From NCBI RefSeq assembly GCF_002150505.1, contig NZ_MSSV01000006.1, forward strand, positions 1 to 64,000: a DNA stretch of 64,000 nt, written 5' to 3'. Shown piece by piece: positions 43,531-52,271 of the stretch (position 1 is the first letter of the stretch; the number at the start of each line of letters is the position of its first letter). A program made the translations under genes and the position numbers. A model generated the notes under the pieces. It saw only the letters and a program-made list of their open reading frames with translations, was not told the DNA's origin and made no database searches. The DNA comes from Algoriphagus ratkowskyi. Its GTDB lineage: Bacteria; Bacteroidota; Bacteroidia; Cytophagales; Cyclobacteriaceae.

Positions 43531-44667
43531 ATGAAAATTGGCATTGTTTGCTATCCGACTTTTGGTGGTAGTGGAGTAGTAGCGACAGAACTAGGTAAAG
43601 GATTAGCCAAAATAGGTCATGAGGTTCATTTCATTACTTACAAACAGCCTTCTCGTTTGGACTTTTTCAGTGAGAATTTATATTACCACGAAGTTGATAT
43701 AAAAAGCTATCCCTTATTTGAGCATGCACCCTACGAACTTGCTTTGGCGAGTAAAATGGTGAGTGTGGTCAAATATGAAAAGCTGGATCTACTTCATGTA
43801 CATTATGCTATACCTCACGCATCTGCAGCTTTTATGGCGAAGCAGATACTAAAAACCCAAGGAATTCAAATTCCTGTAGTGACTACACTTCACGGAACGG
43901 ACATTACGCTGGTGGGTAAAGACCCAAGTTACGAGCCTGTGGTAACTTTCAGCATCAATCAGTCTGATGGTGTGACGGCGGTTTCAGAAGATTTGAAGAA
44001 AGAGACATATGCTTTCTTTGATATTAAGCGTGATATTGAAGTGATTCCAAACTTCATAGATTTGGATCGGTTCAAGAGACAGAAAAAGGAGCATTTCAAA
44101 TTGGCTATTTGTCCGCATGATGAAAAGCTAATGGTGCATACATCCAATTTCAGGAAAGTGAAGCGTGTGGAGGATGTGATTCAGGTTTTTTATGAAGTTC
44201 AAAAGGAAATTCCTGCAAAATTACTTTTAGTCGGTGATGGACCAGAGCGAGATAGAATGGAGCGACTGTGTCGTGAATTAGGGACTTGTGATGATGTTCG
44301 TTTTTTAGGGAAATTAGACGCCGTAGAAGAAGTTCTTTCAGTTGCAGATCTCTTTTTGATGCCTTCAGAAAAAGAAAGTTTTGGTTTGGCAGCCTTGGAA
44401 GCCATGGCCTGTGAAGTTCCAGTTCTATCATCCAATGCTGGAGGAATCCCAGAATTGAACGTTGACGGAGTTACAGGTTTTGTTTGTAACATAGGAGATA
44501 TCCAACAGATGAAGGAAAAAGCCCTCTATATTTTGGATGATGCTAACCTTCCTAGATTTAAAGAAAATGCCCTTGCAAGGGCAAAGGAATTTGATATTTC
44601 TATGATATTGCCACATTATGTAGCTTATTATCAGAAAACAATTGCGTTGACCATGGCACAAATTTGA
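43531..44667 (+). CDS. bshA: N-acetyl-alpha-D-glucosaminyl L-malate synthase, bacillithiol synthesis
   Basis: GT4 glycosyltransferase that joins UDP-GlcNAc to L-malate, the first step of bacillithiol synthesis. It has 378 residues, full length. The N-terminal CYPTFGGSGVVATELGKGLA loop, HVHYAIPHASAAFMA, TTLHGTDITLVGKDPSY and the C-terminal nucleotide site EKESFGLAALEAMACEVPVL are the BshA landmarks. It is cytoplasmic. bshB and bshC are not in the window. It starts at the ATG at 43531 and stands alone, as is common in Bacteroidota. Confidence 0.95.
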   Translation: MKIGIVCYPTFGGSGVVATELGKGLAKIGHEVHFITYKQPSRLDFFSENLYYHEVDIKSYPLFEHAPYELALASKMVSVVKYEKLDLLHVHYAIPHASAAFMAKQILKTQGIQIPVVTTLHGTDITLVGKDPSYEPVVTFSINQSDGVTAVSEDLKKETYAFFDIKRDIEVIPNFIDLDRFKRQKKEHFKLAICPHDEKLMVHTSNFRKVKRVEDVIQVFYEVQKEIPAKLLLVGDGPERDRMERLCRELGTCDDVRFLGKLDAVEEVLSVADLFLMPSEKESFGLAALEAMACEVPVLSSNAGGIPELNVDGVTGFVCNIGDIQQMKEKALYILDDANLPRFKENALARAKEFDISMILPHYVAYYQKTIALTMAQI

Positions 44668-44720
44668 TTATTATCTGATTAATGTCAATAAAATCGAGGG
44701 GACAAAACGCAGTTTTGAAT

Positions 44721-44728
44721 TACCTTTG
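44721..44728 (+). promoter_or_regulatory. Bacteroidota -7 box upstream of the fatty-acid hydroxylase gene
   Basis: TACCTTTG matches TAnnTTTG exactly, 40 bases before the ATG at 44769. No convincing -33 element at standard distance. Confidence 0.42.
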
Positions 44729-44768
44729 TTGAATATCCCTAATTGAGTATAGTTTTATTTAGTAGCGT

Positions 44769-45398
44769 ATGAAAAAGATAGGAAGATTGGATAAGCCAGA
44801 TAATTTTGGCACCGCCCAAATTTTCTCTAACCCAATTCTTGAGAAAATTTCCAGAACAAATATATTAGTGCCAATTACGATGTTTATCATTCTAGGAATA
44901 ATTTCTATTTATTTCGGAATTCAAAAAACATCTGTAGGGATAGGTACTGCGATTTTATTATTTGTATTCGGATACATTGGATTTACCTTGGTTGAGTACA
45001 TGATGCACAAGCATTTTTTCCACATGGAGCCTAATACGCCTATTAAGGACAAATTGCAGTATACGGTGCACGGAATTCACCATGATTATCCAAAAGACAA
45101 AGATAGATTAGCAATGCCTCCATTTGTGAGTGCAGCCTATGCAGCAATTTTGTACTTGGTGTTCAAATTGATAATGGGGAATTTAGCCTTCTATTTTCTA
45201 CCTGGATTTTTGTTAGGTTATGCACTTTATTTGGGCATTCACTATTTGGTCCACGCGATTCAGCCACCTAAGAATTTCATGAAAGTTCTTTGGGTTCACC
45301 ATGCTATTCACCATTACAAAGATCCTGATGTAGCATTCGGCGTTAGTACGCCCTTATGGGATTATATTTTGGGTACAATTCCCAAGAAGGATAAATAG
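44769..45398 (+). CDS. Fatty acid 2-hydroxylase-like membrane di-iron oxygenase
   Basis: A 209-residue sterol-desaturase/fatty-acid-hydroxylase superfamily protein with four hydrophobic segments. The His boxes that hold the two irons are HKHFFH near 79, HGIHHDYP near 99, HYLVHA near 160 and HHAIHH near 179. The layout matches Scs7/FA2H-type 2-hydroxylases that act on sphingolipid acyl chains. Bacteroidota make sphingolipids, so ceramide or N-acyl amino-lipid hydroxylation is the likely role; this is inference. It is followed by a terminator. Confidence 0.87.
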   Translation: MKKIGRLDKPDNFGTAQIFSNPILEKISRTNILVPITMFIILGIISIYFGIQKTSVGIGTAILLFVFGYIGFTLVEYMMHKHFFHMEPNTPIKDKLQYTVHGIHHDYPKDKDRLAMPPFVSAAYAAILYLVFKLIMGNLAFYFLPGFLLGYALYLGIHYLVHAIQPPKNFMKVLWVHHAIHHYKDPDVAFGVSTPLWDYILGTIPKKDK

Positions 45399-45401
45399 TA
45401 C

Positions 45402-45430
45402 AAACCTCTCAGCATTTGGGAGGTTTTTTC
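45402..45430 (+). terminator. Terminator after the fatty-acid hydroxylase gene
   Basis: Stem AAACCTC / GAGGTTT with an 11-base loop and a T tract, three bases after the stop and only 10 bases before the next ATG. Confidence 0.8.
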
Positions 45431-45440
45431 TTTAAGATCA

Positions 45441-46265
45441 ATGACTAAAATCTCTATAATTGGCCTCGGTTGGATAGGTTTGCCTTTAGCTCAGTTGCTT
45501 CAAAAAAGTGGGCAGGATGTAGTAGGCAGTACCACTTCAGCACAAAAGCTAGAAAAGTTGAAAGACCAAGGAGTTGAAGCAATTCACTTTTCGCTAGTCC
45601 CTTTTCCGCAAGGATTAAGTTTTCAAAAATTATTTAAGAGCGAAGTTTTAGTTATTAATATTCCTCCCAGAACCCGTTCAACTGATGGGAAATTATATTT
45701 GGAGCAATTGAAATTTCTGCGAAGCATAGTAGACCAATCTGATATTCAAAAAATCATCTTCGTATCTAGTACCGGGGTATATCCGAATCTTAATCAAGAG
45801 GTAGCTTATTCAGAAGAAGAACTGATCACTACGCAAACAGCTGGAAACATTATTCAGTTGAAAGGAGAAGATTCATTTAAGGGGGACAAAGCGCTTACGA
45901 TTGTTAGATTTGGAGGACTATTAGGTGATGATAGAATTCCAGGTAAGTATGTGGCTGGTCGAGAAAATGTGAACAGCAACAATCGCGTGAATTACATCTA
46001 CAGAAACGATGCAGTAAGAATGCTTGCTTGGATAATTGAAAAGGAGCTTTGGAATGAGGTGTACAACGGCGTAGCTCATTTGCATCCGACGCGTAAGGAA
46101 GTATATGAGAGAAATGTGCTGGATCTTGGACTGGAACCTCCAAAAAGCTACTTGAAGGTATCGGAGGGAAAAGACAGATTGGTATCTGGAAATAAAATTA
46201 TGAAGACAGGCTTTGAGTTCGACTACCCTAACCCTTTGGATTTTCCTTATTCGATAGAAAGCTAA
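45441..46265 (+). CDS. NAD(P)-binding SDR/epimerase-like protein
   Basis: A 274-residue atypical short-chain dehydrogenase like YeeZ. The Rossmann loop is IIGLGWIGLPLAQLLQKSG (residues 5-23). IIFVSSTGVYPN near 109 is followed by a long gap, with no canonical YxxxK catalytic pair; RVNYIYRNDAVRMLAWIIE near 180 is the epimerase-type C-terminal element. The substrate is unknown. Its TAA stop overlaps by two bases the TAG of the minus-strand CsaA-like gene (CTAA). The ATG comes right after the preceding terminator, so initiation must be from a very close promoter or read-through. Confidence 0.82.
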   Translation: MTKISIIGLGWIGLPLAQLLQKSGQDVVGSTTSAQKLEKLKDQGVEAIHFSLVPFPQGLSFQKLFKSEVLVINIPPRTRSTDGKLYLEQLKFLRSIVDQSDIQKIIFVSSTGVYPNLNQEVAYSEEELITTQTAGNIIQLKGEDSFKGDKALTIVRFGGLLGDDRIPGKYVAGRENVNSNNRVNYIYRNDAVRMLAWIIEKELWNEVYNGVAHLHPTRKEVYERNVLDLGLEPPKSYLKVSEGKDRLVSGNKIMKTGFEFDYPNPLDFPYSIES

Positions 46266-46606
46266 TGTAATCGTGATCCGTTTGGAACAGTCCTCTCTAT
46301 TGAAGTTAGAACTATATTCCCATCTATATCGCTAAAACCAGTCACCAGGATTTCAGACATAAAATCGGCGATTTGTCTTGGAGCTAAATTGCAGACACAA
46401 ATTACCTGTCGCCCAATCAAATCTTCATCAGAGTAAAGTGTAGTTATCTGTGCAGATGATTTTCTCAAACCTAGTTCATCACCTAAGTCAATCCAAAGTT
46501 TAAAGGCAGGCTTTATTGCTTTTATAAACCGTTCAACCTTCGTTATTGTGCCTACGCGTAATTCTATTTTGTCAAAATCTTTGTAATCAATCGTTTGCAT
46601 AGTCAT
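46262..46606 (-). CDS. CsaA-type tRNA-binding domain protein
   Basis: A small OB-fold protein of the tRNA-binding (EMAP/MetRS-C-terminal) domain family, 114 residues from the ATG at 46606. The longer TTG-started frame is not supported, and the ATG at 46600 is a close alternative. The family core is present: FDKIELRVGTI, then KPAFKLWIDLG, and the QITTLY..DLIGRQVICVCNLAPRQI block ending in VLTSIERTVPNGSRLH. CsaA homologues are described as export-related chaperones and also bind tRNA. The stop is tail-to-tail with the SDR gene. Confidence 0.92.
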   Translation of the reverse strand: MTMQTIDYKDFDKIELRVGTITKVERFIKAIKPAFKLWIDLGDELGLRKSSAQITTLYSDEDLIGRQVICVCNLAPRQIADFMSEILVTGFSDIDGNIVLTSIERTVPNGSRLH

Positions 46607-46672
46607 TTTTTTTCCTAATTTTAGGTAGCGTTTAAAACCCAATGTAATATAAGAAGGTAACGTACTCCAACA

Positions 46673-47026
46673 ATGATTGAAATAACGAAATATCCTTTTA
46701 AGAAACTTGCTATATTCAGCCTATTTGCTGCGGGATTCTGCTTTTTTGCAGGAGAATCGTTGGCTCAGAGCGATAGAGACAAGATGGAGGTGGAAAATAC
46801 AAAGCCAATAGATAGGCCCAATATTGATCATTCTACAGATATAAAAGATAATTCTTTACAAAGTAACTCAGTGCAACCTTCGGTAATTATTAATAGAGAA
46901 AAAGTCCAGCAACCTGTTAAAAAAGAAGGGAATATCAGTGGCGAAGGTAAAAAGTTAGAAACTGTTCCTTCTACATTATCTTTTAATATCTTCCTCTATA
47001 TAGTGGATAAATTCAAAGTAAATTAA
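46673..47026 (+). CDS. Small secreted protein of unknown function
   Basis: A 117-residue protein with a signal peptide (KKLAIFSLFAAGFCFFAGESLA, cleaved near residue 31). The mature part is short, polar and Asn/Lys/Ser-rich with no predicted domain; it ends in a hydrophobic patch FNIFLYIVDKFKVN. The divergent gap to the CsaA-like gene is 66 bases. A bidirectional terminator follows. Probably lineage-specific. Confidence 0.55.
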   Translation: MIEITKYPFKKLAIFSLFAAGFCFFAGESLAQSDRDKMEVENTKPIDRPNIDHSTDIKDNSLQSNSVQPSVIINREKVQQPVKKEGNISGEGKKLETVPSTLSFNIFLYIVDKFKVN

Positions 47027-47047
47027 AGGTAAATTTTATTCATACAT

Positions 47048-47080
47048 AAAAAAAGAGACTTTATTTAAGTCTCTTTTTTT
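47048..47080. terminator. Bidirectional terminator between the small secreted gene and the HisA-like gene
   Basis: Stem AAAAAGAGACTT / AAGTCTCTTTTT around TATTT with an A run on the left and a T run on the right; it serves both converging genes. Confidence 0.85.
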
Positions 47081-47083
47081 ATG

Positions 47084-47818
47084 TCAATTTTCTAAAACAA
47101 ATGCTTTCAACTCCTCGAGGGTAATCATTCCTTCATAATAGGCACGACCAAAAACGGAAGCCGATACTCCCATATCTTTAAGCCGCTTAAAATCATCGAT
47201 ACCTCTTACTCCACCACTTGCTGCAAGATGAATTTCAGGAAATCTATCTCTAATAGTTTGGAAAAGAGCAAAGTTAGGTCCTTCCATTACCCCATCTCTT
47301 GAGATGTCGGAGCATTTCAGGTACTTCAATCCCCTCTGGTAGAAGAAATCTATATGATCAAACAGGTCAATCTCGGTTTTCTTTAGCCATCCTCTAATTT
47401 TGATTTTGTTATCAGCAGGATTAATATCAGCAGCCAAATTAATTTTTTCGCGTCCATAGGAAAGTAAAAATTGCTCTAAGCGGTCTGGATGATTTGCGGC
47501 TATTGAACTTACGGTAATTGTGGCTGCCCCAAATTCAAAACATTTGATCACATCTCCATGAGTTGATATTCCTCCAGTATAATCAACTTTCAAAGAAGTA
47601 TATCCTGCAATAGCTTCTAGAATATGGTAATTTTTTGGTTCTCCTCTACGTGCACCATCTAAGTCCACCAGATGAATTCTTTGAATTCCTATTGATTCAA
47701 AAGCTTGCGCAATTTCTAATGGATTATTCGAGATCACTTCCTCAGTAGAAAAATCGCCTCTTTTGAGTCTGACACATTTTCCATTAATTAGCCAGACGGA
47801 CGGAACAATTTCAAACAT
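47084..47818 (-). CDS. HisA-like TIM-barrel protein lacking the first catalytic Asp
   Basis: A 244-residue protein clearly of the HisA (ProFAR isomerase) family: NGKCVRLKRGDFS at the N-terminus, HLVDLDGARRGE near 49, phosphate loops TGGIST (81-86) and ASGGV (200-204), and CSDISRDGVMEGPN near 169. The family has IPAIDIIDGKCVRL with a catalytic Asp at about residue 8; here the same strand reads IVPSVWLINGKCVRL, so that Asp is Trp9. The second catalytic Asp is kept (D131 in AADI), as is D171. No other his gene is nearby. It may be a paralogue with a new substrate, or an inactive copy. The name HisA should be used with care. Confidence 0.78.
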   Translation of the reverse strand: MFEIVPSVWLINGKCVRLKRGDFSTEEVISNNPLEIAQAFESIGIQRIHLVDLDGARRGEPKNYHILEAIAGYTSLKVDYTGGISTHGDVIKCFEFGAATITVSSIAANHPDRLEQFLLSYGREKINLAADINPADNKIKIRGWLKKTEIDLFDHIDFFYQRGLKYLKCSDISRDGVMEGPNFALFQTIRDRFPEIHLAASGGVRGIDDFKRLKDMGVSASVFGRAYYEGMITLEELKAFVLEN

Positions 47819-47972
47819 GTTTATAAAATTCAGAGTGGTTATTGGTAATGAAATTCAAGTTTAAGAATACAGAAAGGTAGTTTTTGGAAACTTCACCAAT
47901 ATGCAAATCTTTTGTAAGTTTTGAATATAAAGTTTAGCTAGAAGTATCTAGTCTGGGATAGTCTTTACAGTT

Positions 47973-49007
47973 TCAATATCTCAATTTAGCAATTTTTCCT
48001 TTAGCGCCAGATGCCCATACCGTACCATCGGCATGTCCCAACTTTACTGCATGGAACCCATCTTCAGAAATAGGCTGCCAATTAAGCCCTGCATCCTTAG
48101 AATAATCTGAGCCAGCGGGACCTACTGCAATTAACCATTTTTGCATAGAGAAGTAAACTACTCCAGACCTATAACCTCTAGGACCTTCTTTCGGGACAAC
48201 CCATTCATTTTTGCTAGAAACATAGACTCCTGCAATACCTTCTAGCTGATCTTCTTTCAAATAATCACCTCCTACTGCTACGATTTCCCCTCCACCCATA
48301 CTGGTTAAAGAGAAAATGCCCTGTGATGATTCTCCTTGAATAAATGGCGTATCAAATTTTTCCCAGCTTACTCCCATATCTTTTGAAAAATGGAGATTCG
48401 ATTGCGCCCCTCCAGTTCCCAGCCAAAGTGAGTTGCCCTCTGCAAGCAGGGAGGTAGCACTCGCGGCAAATGCAGCTTCTCCTTCTGCTGCACTAGGAAG
48501 TGAATCTACTGGATACCAAGTCTCTCCTTGATTCGCGGTCTGGAGGATAGTCCACTTTCCATTTAATGGATCGCCTATTACAAAACCTCGTGTTGGTGAC
48601 GAAAAACTTATTCCATCCAAAAAAGCCAAGTCATTTTCTTGATGCTTCAGTATCCAAGATTTACCTCCATCCTCTGTTTTGTAAATTACGGCTGGTTGCC
48701 CAGCGGAAACTACCAAAGCACTCATCGCATCAAATGCATGAATAGATCTAAAATCAACTGTGTCCAGCCCTGCTATTATTCCGTGATCCCAATTTTTGCC
48801 GCCGTCTATAGTTCTTAGCCATACACCACCGCTTCCGCTAGCCCATGCTATTTCATCAGTGAGTGGAGAAAGACCTCTTAAAGATGCTTCTATAGGCGTC
48901 TCAAGAACTTCCCATCCTGTAGGCATGTCCGCTAGATTCTCATCAGATTTTTTGCAGGAAAAAAGCGCTACCAATAATGATAGCGCTAGTAATTTTCTTT
49001 TAATCAT
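47973..49007 (-). CDS. Asp-box (YCF48/BNR-like) beta-propeller lipoprotein
   Basis: A 344-residue protein with lipoprotein signal LLALSLLVALFSC (Cys18). It has at least five Asp-box repeats: TIDGGKNW near 67, TEDGGKSW near 110, ANQGETWY near 162, SKDMGVSW near 208 and SKDAGLNW near 303. Proteins of this type are propellers, often annotated as photosynthesis-related YCF48-like or oxidoreductase; no catalytic role is shown. It is 11 bases downstream of the isomerase-like gene in the same direction and probably the last gene of the SusCD operon. Confidence 0.82.
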   Translation of the reverse strand: MIKRKLLALSLLVALFSCKKSDENLADMPTGWEVLETPIEASLRGLSPLTDEIAWASGSGGVWLRTIDGGKNWDHGIIAGLDTVDFRSIHAFDAMSALVVSAGQPAVIYKTEDGGKSWILKHQENDLAFLDGISFSSPTRGFVIGDPLNGKWTILQTANQGETWYPVDSLPSAAEGEAAFAASATSLLAEGNSLWLGTGGAQSNLHFSKDMGVSWEKFDTPFIQGESSQGIFSLTSMGGGEIVAVGGDYLKEDQLEGIAGVYVSSKNEWVVPKEGPRGYRSGVVYFSMQKWLIAVGPAGSDYSKDAGLNWQPISEDGFHAVKLGHADGTVWASGAKGKIAKLRY

Positions 49008-49018
49008 TTTTTATAAAA

Positions 49019-49930
49019 TCAGACTATATCAACTTTTCGATAGGCTTGGATTAATGCTTTTTCACCTTCTACTCCTGGAGAGGCGTTACCATGCTCCATT
49101 CCCATCACACCCTTGTATCCTTTTTCATTGATGAATTTGAACACATTGGTATAATTGATTTCTCCTGTTCCTGGTTCCTTACGTCCAGGATTATCTCCAA
49201 TTTGAATATAGGCGATCTCATCCCAAGTCTTCTGCATAGTCGCGATGAGGTTACCTTCATTGCGCTGCATGTGGTAGACATCATAAAGGATTTTGCACGC
49301 AGGACTATCCACTGCCTTACAAATCATGTAAGACTGATCAGCATGACGTAGGAAAAGATCAGGGTTATCACTTAATGGCTCCATCACCATTACTAAACCC
49401 TCTTTCTCCAATACTTCAGCTCCACGCTTATAGGCTTCTATGACATTACCTGTCTGCACGCCCATGGGTAGATTCCTTTCGAAATAGCCTGGAACCACGG
49501 TCATCCATTTTGCGCCAACTCGCTTTGCTACTTCTACAGATTTCTTACACGTATCCACAAATAAGTCTTCATGCTCTTTCTTTCCTGTGGTAAGGGCTGT
49601 CTTCCAGTTTTCTCCACCTTCTATGACAAAAACACCCATTCTCATGCCCAATGATTCTAGCGTTTTGCCAATAAGCGTTTGCTCTTCTACAGATCGTTTG
49701 AGCATATTATTATCCTCTAATGATCTGAAACCTTGGTCTGCCATGAACTTTAACTCATCGACAATACCACCTGGTGCGGAATTTTTAAACATTCCGAAGT
49801 GGGGAGCAAAGTCCATATTGAAAGTTGGCTCAGCTTTTCCTGCCGCAAATGCTGGCATAGTCATCGCTCCAGAAACACCCAAAAGGGTGCTTCCTAGGCC
49901 AACTTTTTTTATAAATCCTCTTCTTTCCAT
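49019..49930 (-). CDS. Exported sugar-phosphate isomerase/hydroxypyruvate isomerase-like TIM barrel
   Basis: A 303-residue protein. The N-terminus MERRGFIKKVGLGSTLLGV with a hydrophobic stretch and AFAA is a Tat-type signal, so it is a periplasmic member of the xylose-isomerase-like AP endonuclease 2 superfamily. The metal-site residues are plausible: VMEPLSDN near 182, YDVYHMQRNEG near 216, IQIGDNPGRKEPGTGEINY near 240 and MGMEHGN near 278. Members isomerise or epimerise hydroxypyruvate and ketosugars. It lies two bases after the oxidoreductase gene (start at 49930, oxidoreductase stop at 49933). Confidence 0.85.
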   Translation of the reverse strand: MERRGFIKKVGLGSTLLGVSGAMTMPAFAAGKAEPTFNMDFAPHFGMFKNSAPGGIVDELKFMADQGFRSLEDNNMLKRSVEEQTLIGKTLESLGMRMGVFVIEGGENWKTALTTGKKEHEDLFVDTCKKSVEVAKRVGAKWMTVVPGYFERNLPMGVQTGNVIEAYKRGAEVLEKEGLVMVMEPLSDNPDLFLRHADQSYMICKAVDSPACKILYDVYHMQRNEGNLIATMQKTWDEIAYIQIGDNPGRKEPGTGEINYTNVFKFINEKGYKGVMGMEHGNASPGVEGEKALIQAYRKVDIV

Positions 49931-49932
49931 GA

Positions 49933-51243
49933 TTAAATAACTTTGGTTTTTCCAGGAATAGCATGAGGATAATATCCATCTGCTCCAGGTAATACTTTAG
50001 GCATAGCATCCCAAGCAAGTTTCTCAGGCATTAAATCAATAGTACCATTGATGGCTTCATCGAAAGTCAACGGCTTACCAGAATAGGTTGCATACCTACC
50101 CATGATTGCAGTCATTGTGCTATTTGCAGCATTGTGGGCATCAGCAAATTTGTATTCTCCATTGAATAATGCAGCCCAAAGCTGATCATGCTCAACCTGG
50201 TAAGGGTTAGGCTGGTTTTTACGATCATGCTCATAAAGAACATTACCTTTCCAATCTTTCAGTGTGCCATAATTACCAGCACTTAAATAAGCTGTTCCTT
50301 TGGTGCCTTGGAAGCTTTCATCGACGCGGTTTTGTGCACCTGGGAAGTGACGACATTCACTGTGAATCACAGATCCATCAGCATATGTATAGGTTAATAC
50401 ATGGTGATCATAGATCTCACCATGTTCTTTTCCGGTACGGATAAGGCGACCTCCAGTTCCTTCTGCTTTCACAGGAGGACCTTGTTTTACCCAGTTGGCG
50501 ACATCAATGTTGTGAACATGTTGCTCGTTGATATGATCTCCGCATAGCCAGTTGAAGTAGTACCAGTTTCTCATTTGATATTCCATCTCTGTTTGGCCAG
50601 GCTGACGCTCACGAACCCAAACACCACCATCGTTCCAGTAAACTTGACCATTGATGATTTCACCAATGTCTCCATTATGAATACGCTTGATAGTTTCTAT
50701 ATAATTCGCTTGGTAATGCCTCTGAAGACCTACTACCACGTTTAATTTTTTAGCTTTTGCTTCTTCAGCAGCTTTCAATACTTTTCTAATACCAGCTGCA
50801 TCTACTGCTACTGGCTTTTCCATAAACACCTGCTTTCCCTGTTTTACAGCTTCTTCGAAGTGCATAGGTCTGAAGCCGGGAGGTGAAGCAAGTATCACTA
50901 CGTCCGCCTGTGCTATTGCCTCTTTGTATCCATCGAAACCAACAAATTTCATTTCCTCTGAAACAGCAAGTTTTTCTGCGTATTTTTCGTTCAAAGCATT
51001 ATAAGCAGTATCCAACCGGTCTCTGAAGGCATCTGCCATTGCCACTATTTTGATATTGTGACCGGTAGCTAATGCCTGAAAAGCAGCTCCAGTACCACGA
51101 CCACCACAGCCAATCACTGCTAGTTTCAATTCGTTGACAGGAGCAGCATAGGCGCCCGGCAATACAAAATTAGAGGCCATCAATCCGCCAGTAAGTAAAG
51201 CGGAGGTTTTGATGAAATCTCTACGTGTGTTTTCGATTTTCAT
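49933..51243 (-). CDS. Exported Gfo/Idh/MocA family oxidoreductase
   Basis: A 436-residue protein. Tat signal NTRRDFIKTSALLTGGLMASN, then the NAD(P)-binding motif AVIGCGGRGTGAAF near 41, and EKPVAVDAAG near 143, the catalytic-lysine motif of the family. The C-terminal beta-sheet domain begins near 185 (VVGLQRHYQANY). Secreted members of this family oxidise or rearrange sugars, inositols or glycosides with tightly bound cofactor. Its tandem position with the isomerase-like gene suggests they act on the same compound. It starts at the ATG at 51243, 18 bases after the SUMF1-like gene. Confidence 0.92.
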   Translation of the reverse strand: MKIENTRRDFIKTSALLTGGLMASNFVLPGAYAAPVNELKLAVIGCGGRGTGAAFQALATGHNIKIVAMADAFRDRLDTAYNALNEKYAEKLAVSEEMKFVGFDGYKEAIAQADVVILASPPGFRPMHFEEAVKQGKQVFMEKPVAVDAAGIRKVLKAAEEAKAKKLNVVVGLQRHYQANYIETIKRIHNGDIGEIINGQVYWNDGGVWVRERQPGQTEMEYQMRNWYYFNWLCGDHINEQHVHNIDVANWVKQGPPVKAEGTGGRLIRTGKEHGEIYDHHVLTYTYADGSVIHSECRHFPGAQNRVDESFQGTKGTAYLSAGNYGTLKDWKGNVLYEHDRKNQPNPYQVEHDQLWAALFNGEYKFADAHNAANSTMTAIMGRYATYSGKPLTFDEAINGTIDLMPEKLAWDAMPKVLPGADGYYPHAIPGKTKVI

Positions 51244-51260
51244 AAGTATAGGTTAAGGGG

Positions 51261-52244
51261 TTAATAATCAGTTATTGGTTTGGCTTGGTAATAAGCCATA
51301 ATTTCTTCTGGACTAGGAGGGGAAAGTGGTCGAACTAATCTCAAGCCTAAGAATGGAGCTTCTGGAAACCACCATTGACTTTTAGGGATTTGTGGATCAA
51401 TTCGTTTCCAATCTGGAGAACTTATAAAACGCTTGGTCGAACTCAATTCGGAAGTCTCTGTATCGTAGCTACCGCCACGGACCACTCTAGGATAGAGCTT
51501 AGTCGATGGGTTTGTAGGATTATCTGATGTAGATGATGCGTAGAACTCAGGATCATATTGATCTGAAGTCCATTCTAGCACGTTGCCATAAATATCGTAT
51601 AGCCCCCAAGGGTTTGGTTTCTTTTTACCAATAGGATGTGTTGTCTCAGCGGAATTCTCTCTTATCCAAGCATAGTCACCTAATTGAGTAGGGTCGTCTC
51701 CATAAAAAAATCGAGTTGTAGACCCTGCCTTAGCAGCATATTCCCATTCTGCCTCAGTAGGAAGTCTATAGAAAATTCCAGTTTTAAGATATAGCCAATG
51801 GCAAAATTGGATAGCTCCATACTGAGTCATTCCTATTGCTGGCTTACCTTCTTTTCCCATCCCAAAAGTCATATCCAAATAAGGCATACTTGGTCGAGTC
51901 AATCCATCGACGATCTCACCTATTGGACCTTCAGAAATTGCCAATTCATAGTTTTTATCCAAGAAAAGCTCAAAAGCATCCCAAGTCACTTCATGGGTGC
52001 CCATCCAGAAGGGAGCTATTTTTACTTTATGAGCTGGCTTTTCATCTGCTTGACTGTCAGAACCCATGGTATAGGTTCCTTCCGGAATAGCTGCCATTTG
52101 AAAAGTAACTTCAGTTCCTGGGATTTTCTGTGTATAGGATTCAAAGTTGGAATCATTATCATCAAAGCTCATCAGCATTAATGCTCCTATGGCTATGTAT
52201 TTTGTATTCGTATTAATCATGATTGAAGAAAAATTCTTTAACAT
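51261..52244 (-). CDS. SUMF1/FGE-fold protein lacking the catalytic cysteines
   Basis: A 327-residue exported protein (signal around KYIAIGALMLMSF; starts at 52244 or 52220). It has the formylglycine-generating-enzyme fold landmarks: GTYTMGSDSQADEKPAHKV, FWMGTHEVTW, YRLPTEAEWEYAAKAG, NPWGLYDIYGNVLEWTSD and VVRGGSYD. In active FGEs the segment after RGGS carries two copper-binding Cys; here it reads YDTETSELSSTKRF, with none. It is therefore not an active FGE and is more like the structural SUMF1 paralogues of Bacteroidota. It is in the SusCD operon, 27 bases after the VCBS gene. Confidence 0.88.
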   Translation of the reverse strand: MLKNFSSIMINTNTKYIAIGALMLMSFDDNDSNFESYTQKIPGTEVTFQMAAIPEGTYTMGSDSQADEKPAHKVKIAPFWMGTHEVTWDAFELFLDKNYELAISEGPIGEIVDGLTRPSMPYLDMTFGMGKEGKPAIGMTQYGAIQFCHWLYLKTGIFYRLPTEAEWEYAAKAGSTTRFFYGDDPTQLGDYAWIRENSAETTHPIGKKKPNPWGLYDIYGNVLEWTSDQYDPEFYASSTSDNPTNPSTKLYPRVVRGGSYDTETSELSSTKRFISSPDWKRIDPQIPKSQWWFPEAPFLGLRLVRPLSPPSPEEIMAYYQAKPITDY

Positions 52245-52271
52245 TAAATATACTCGTATTGTATTTTGTAT

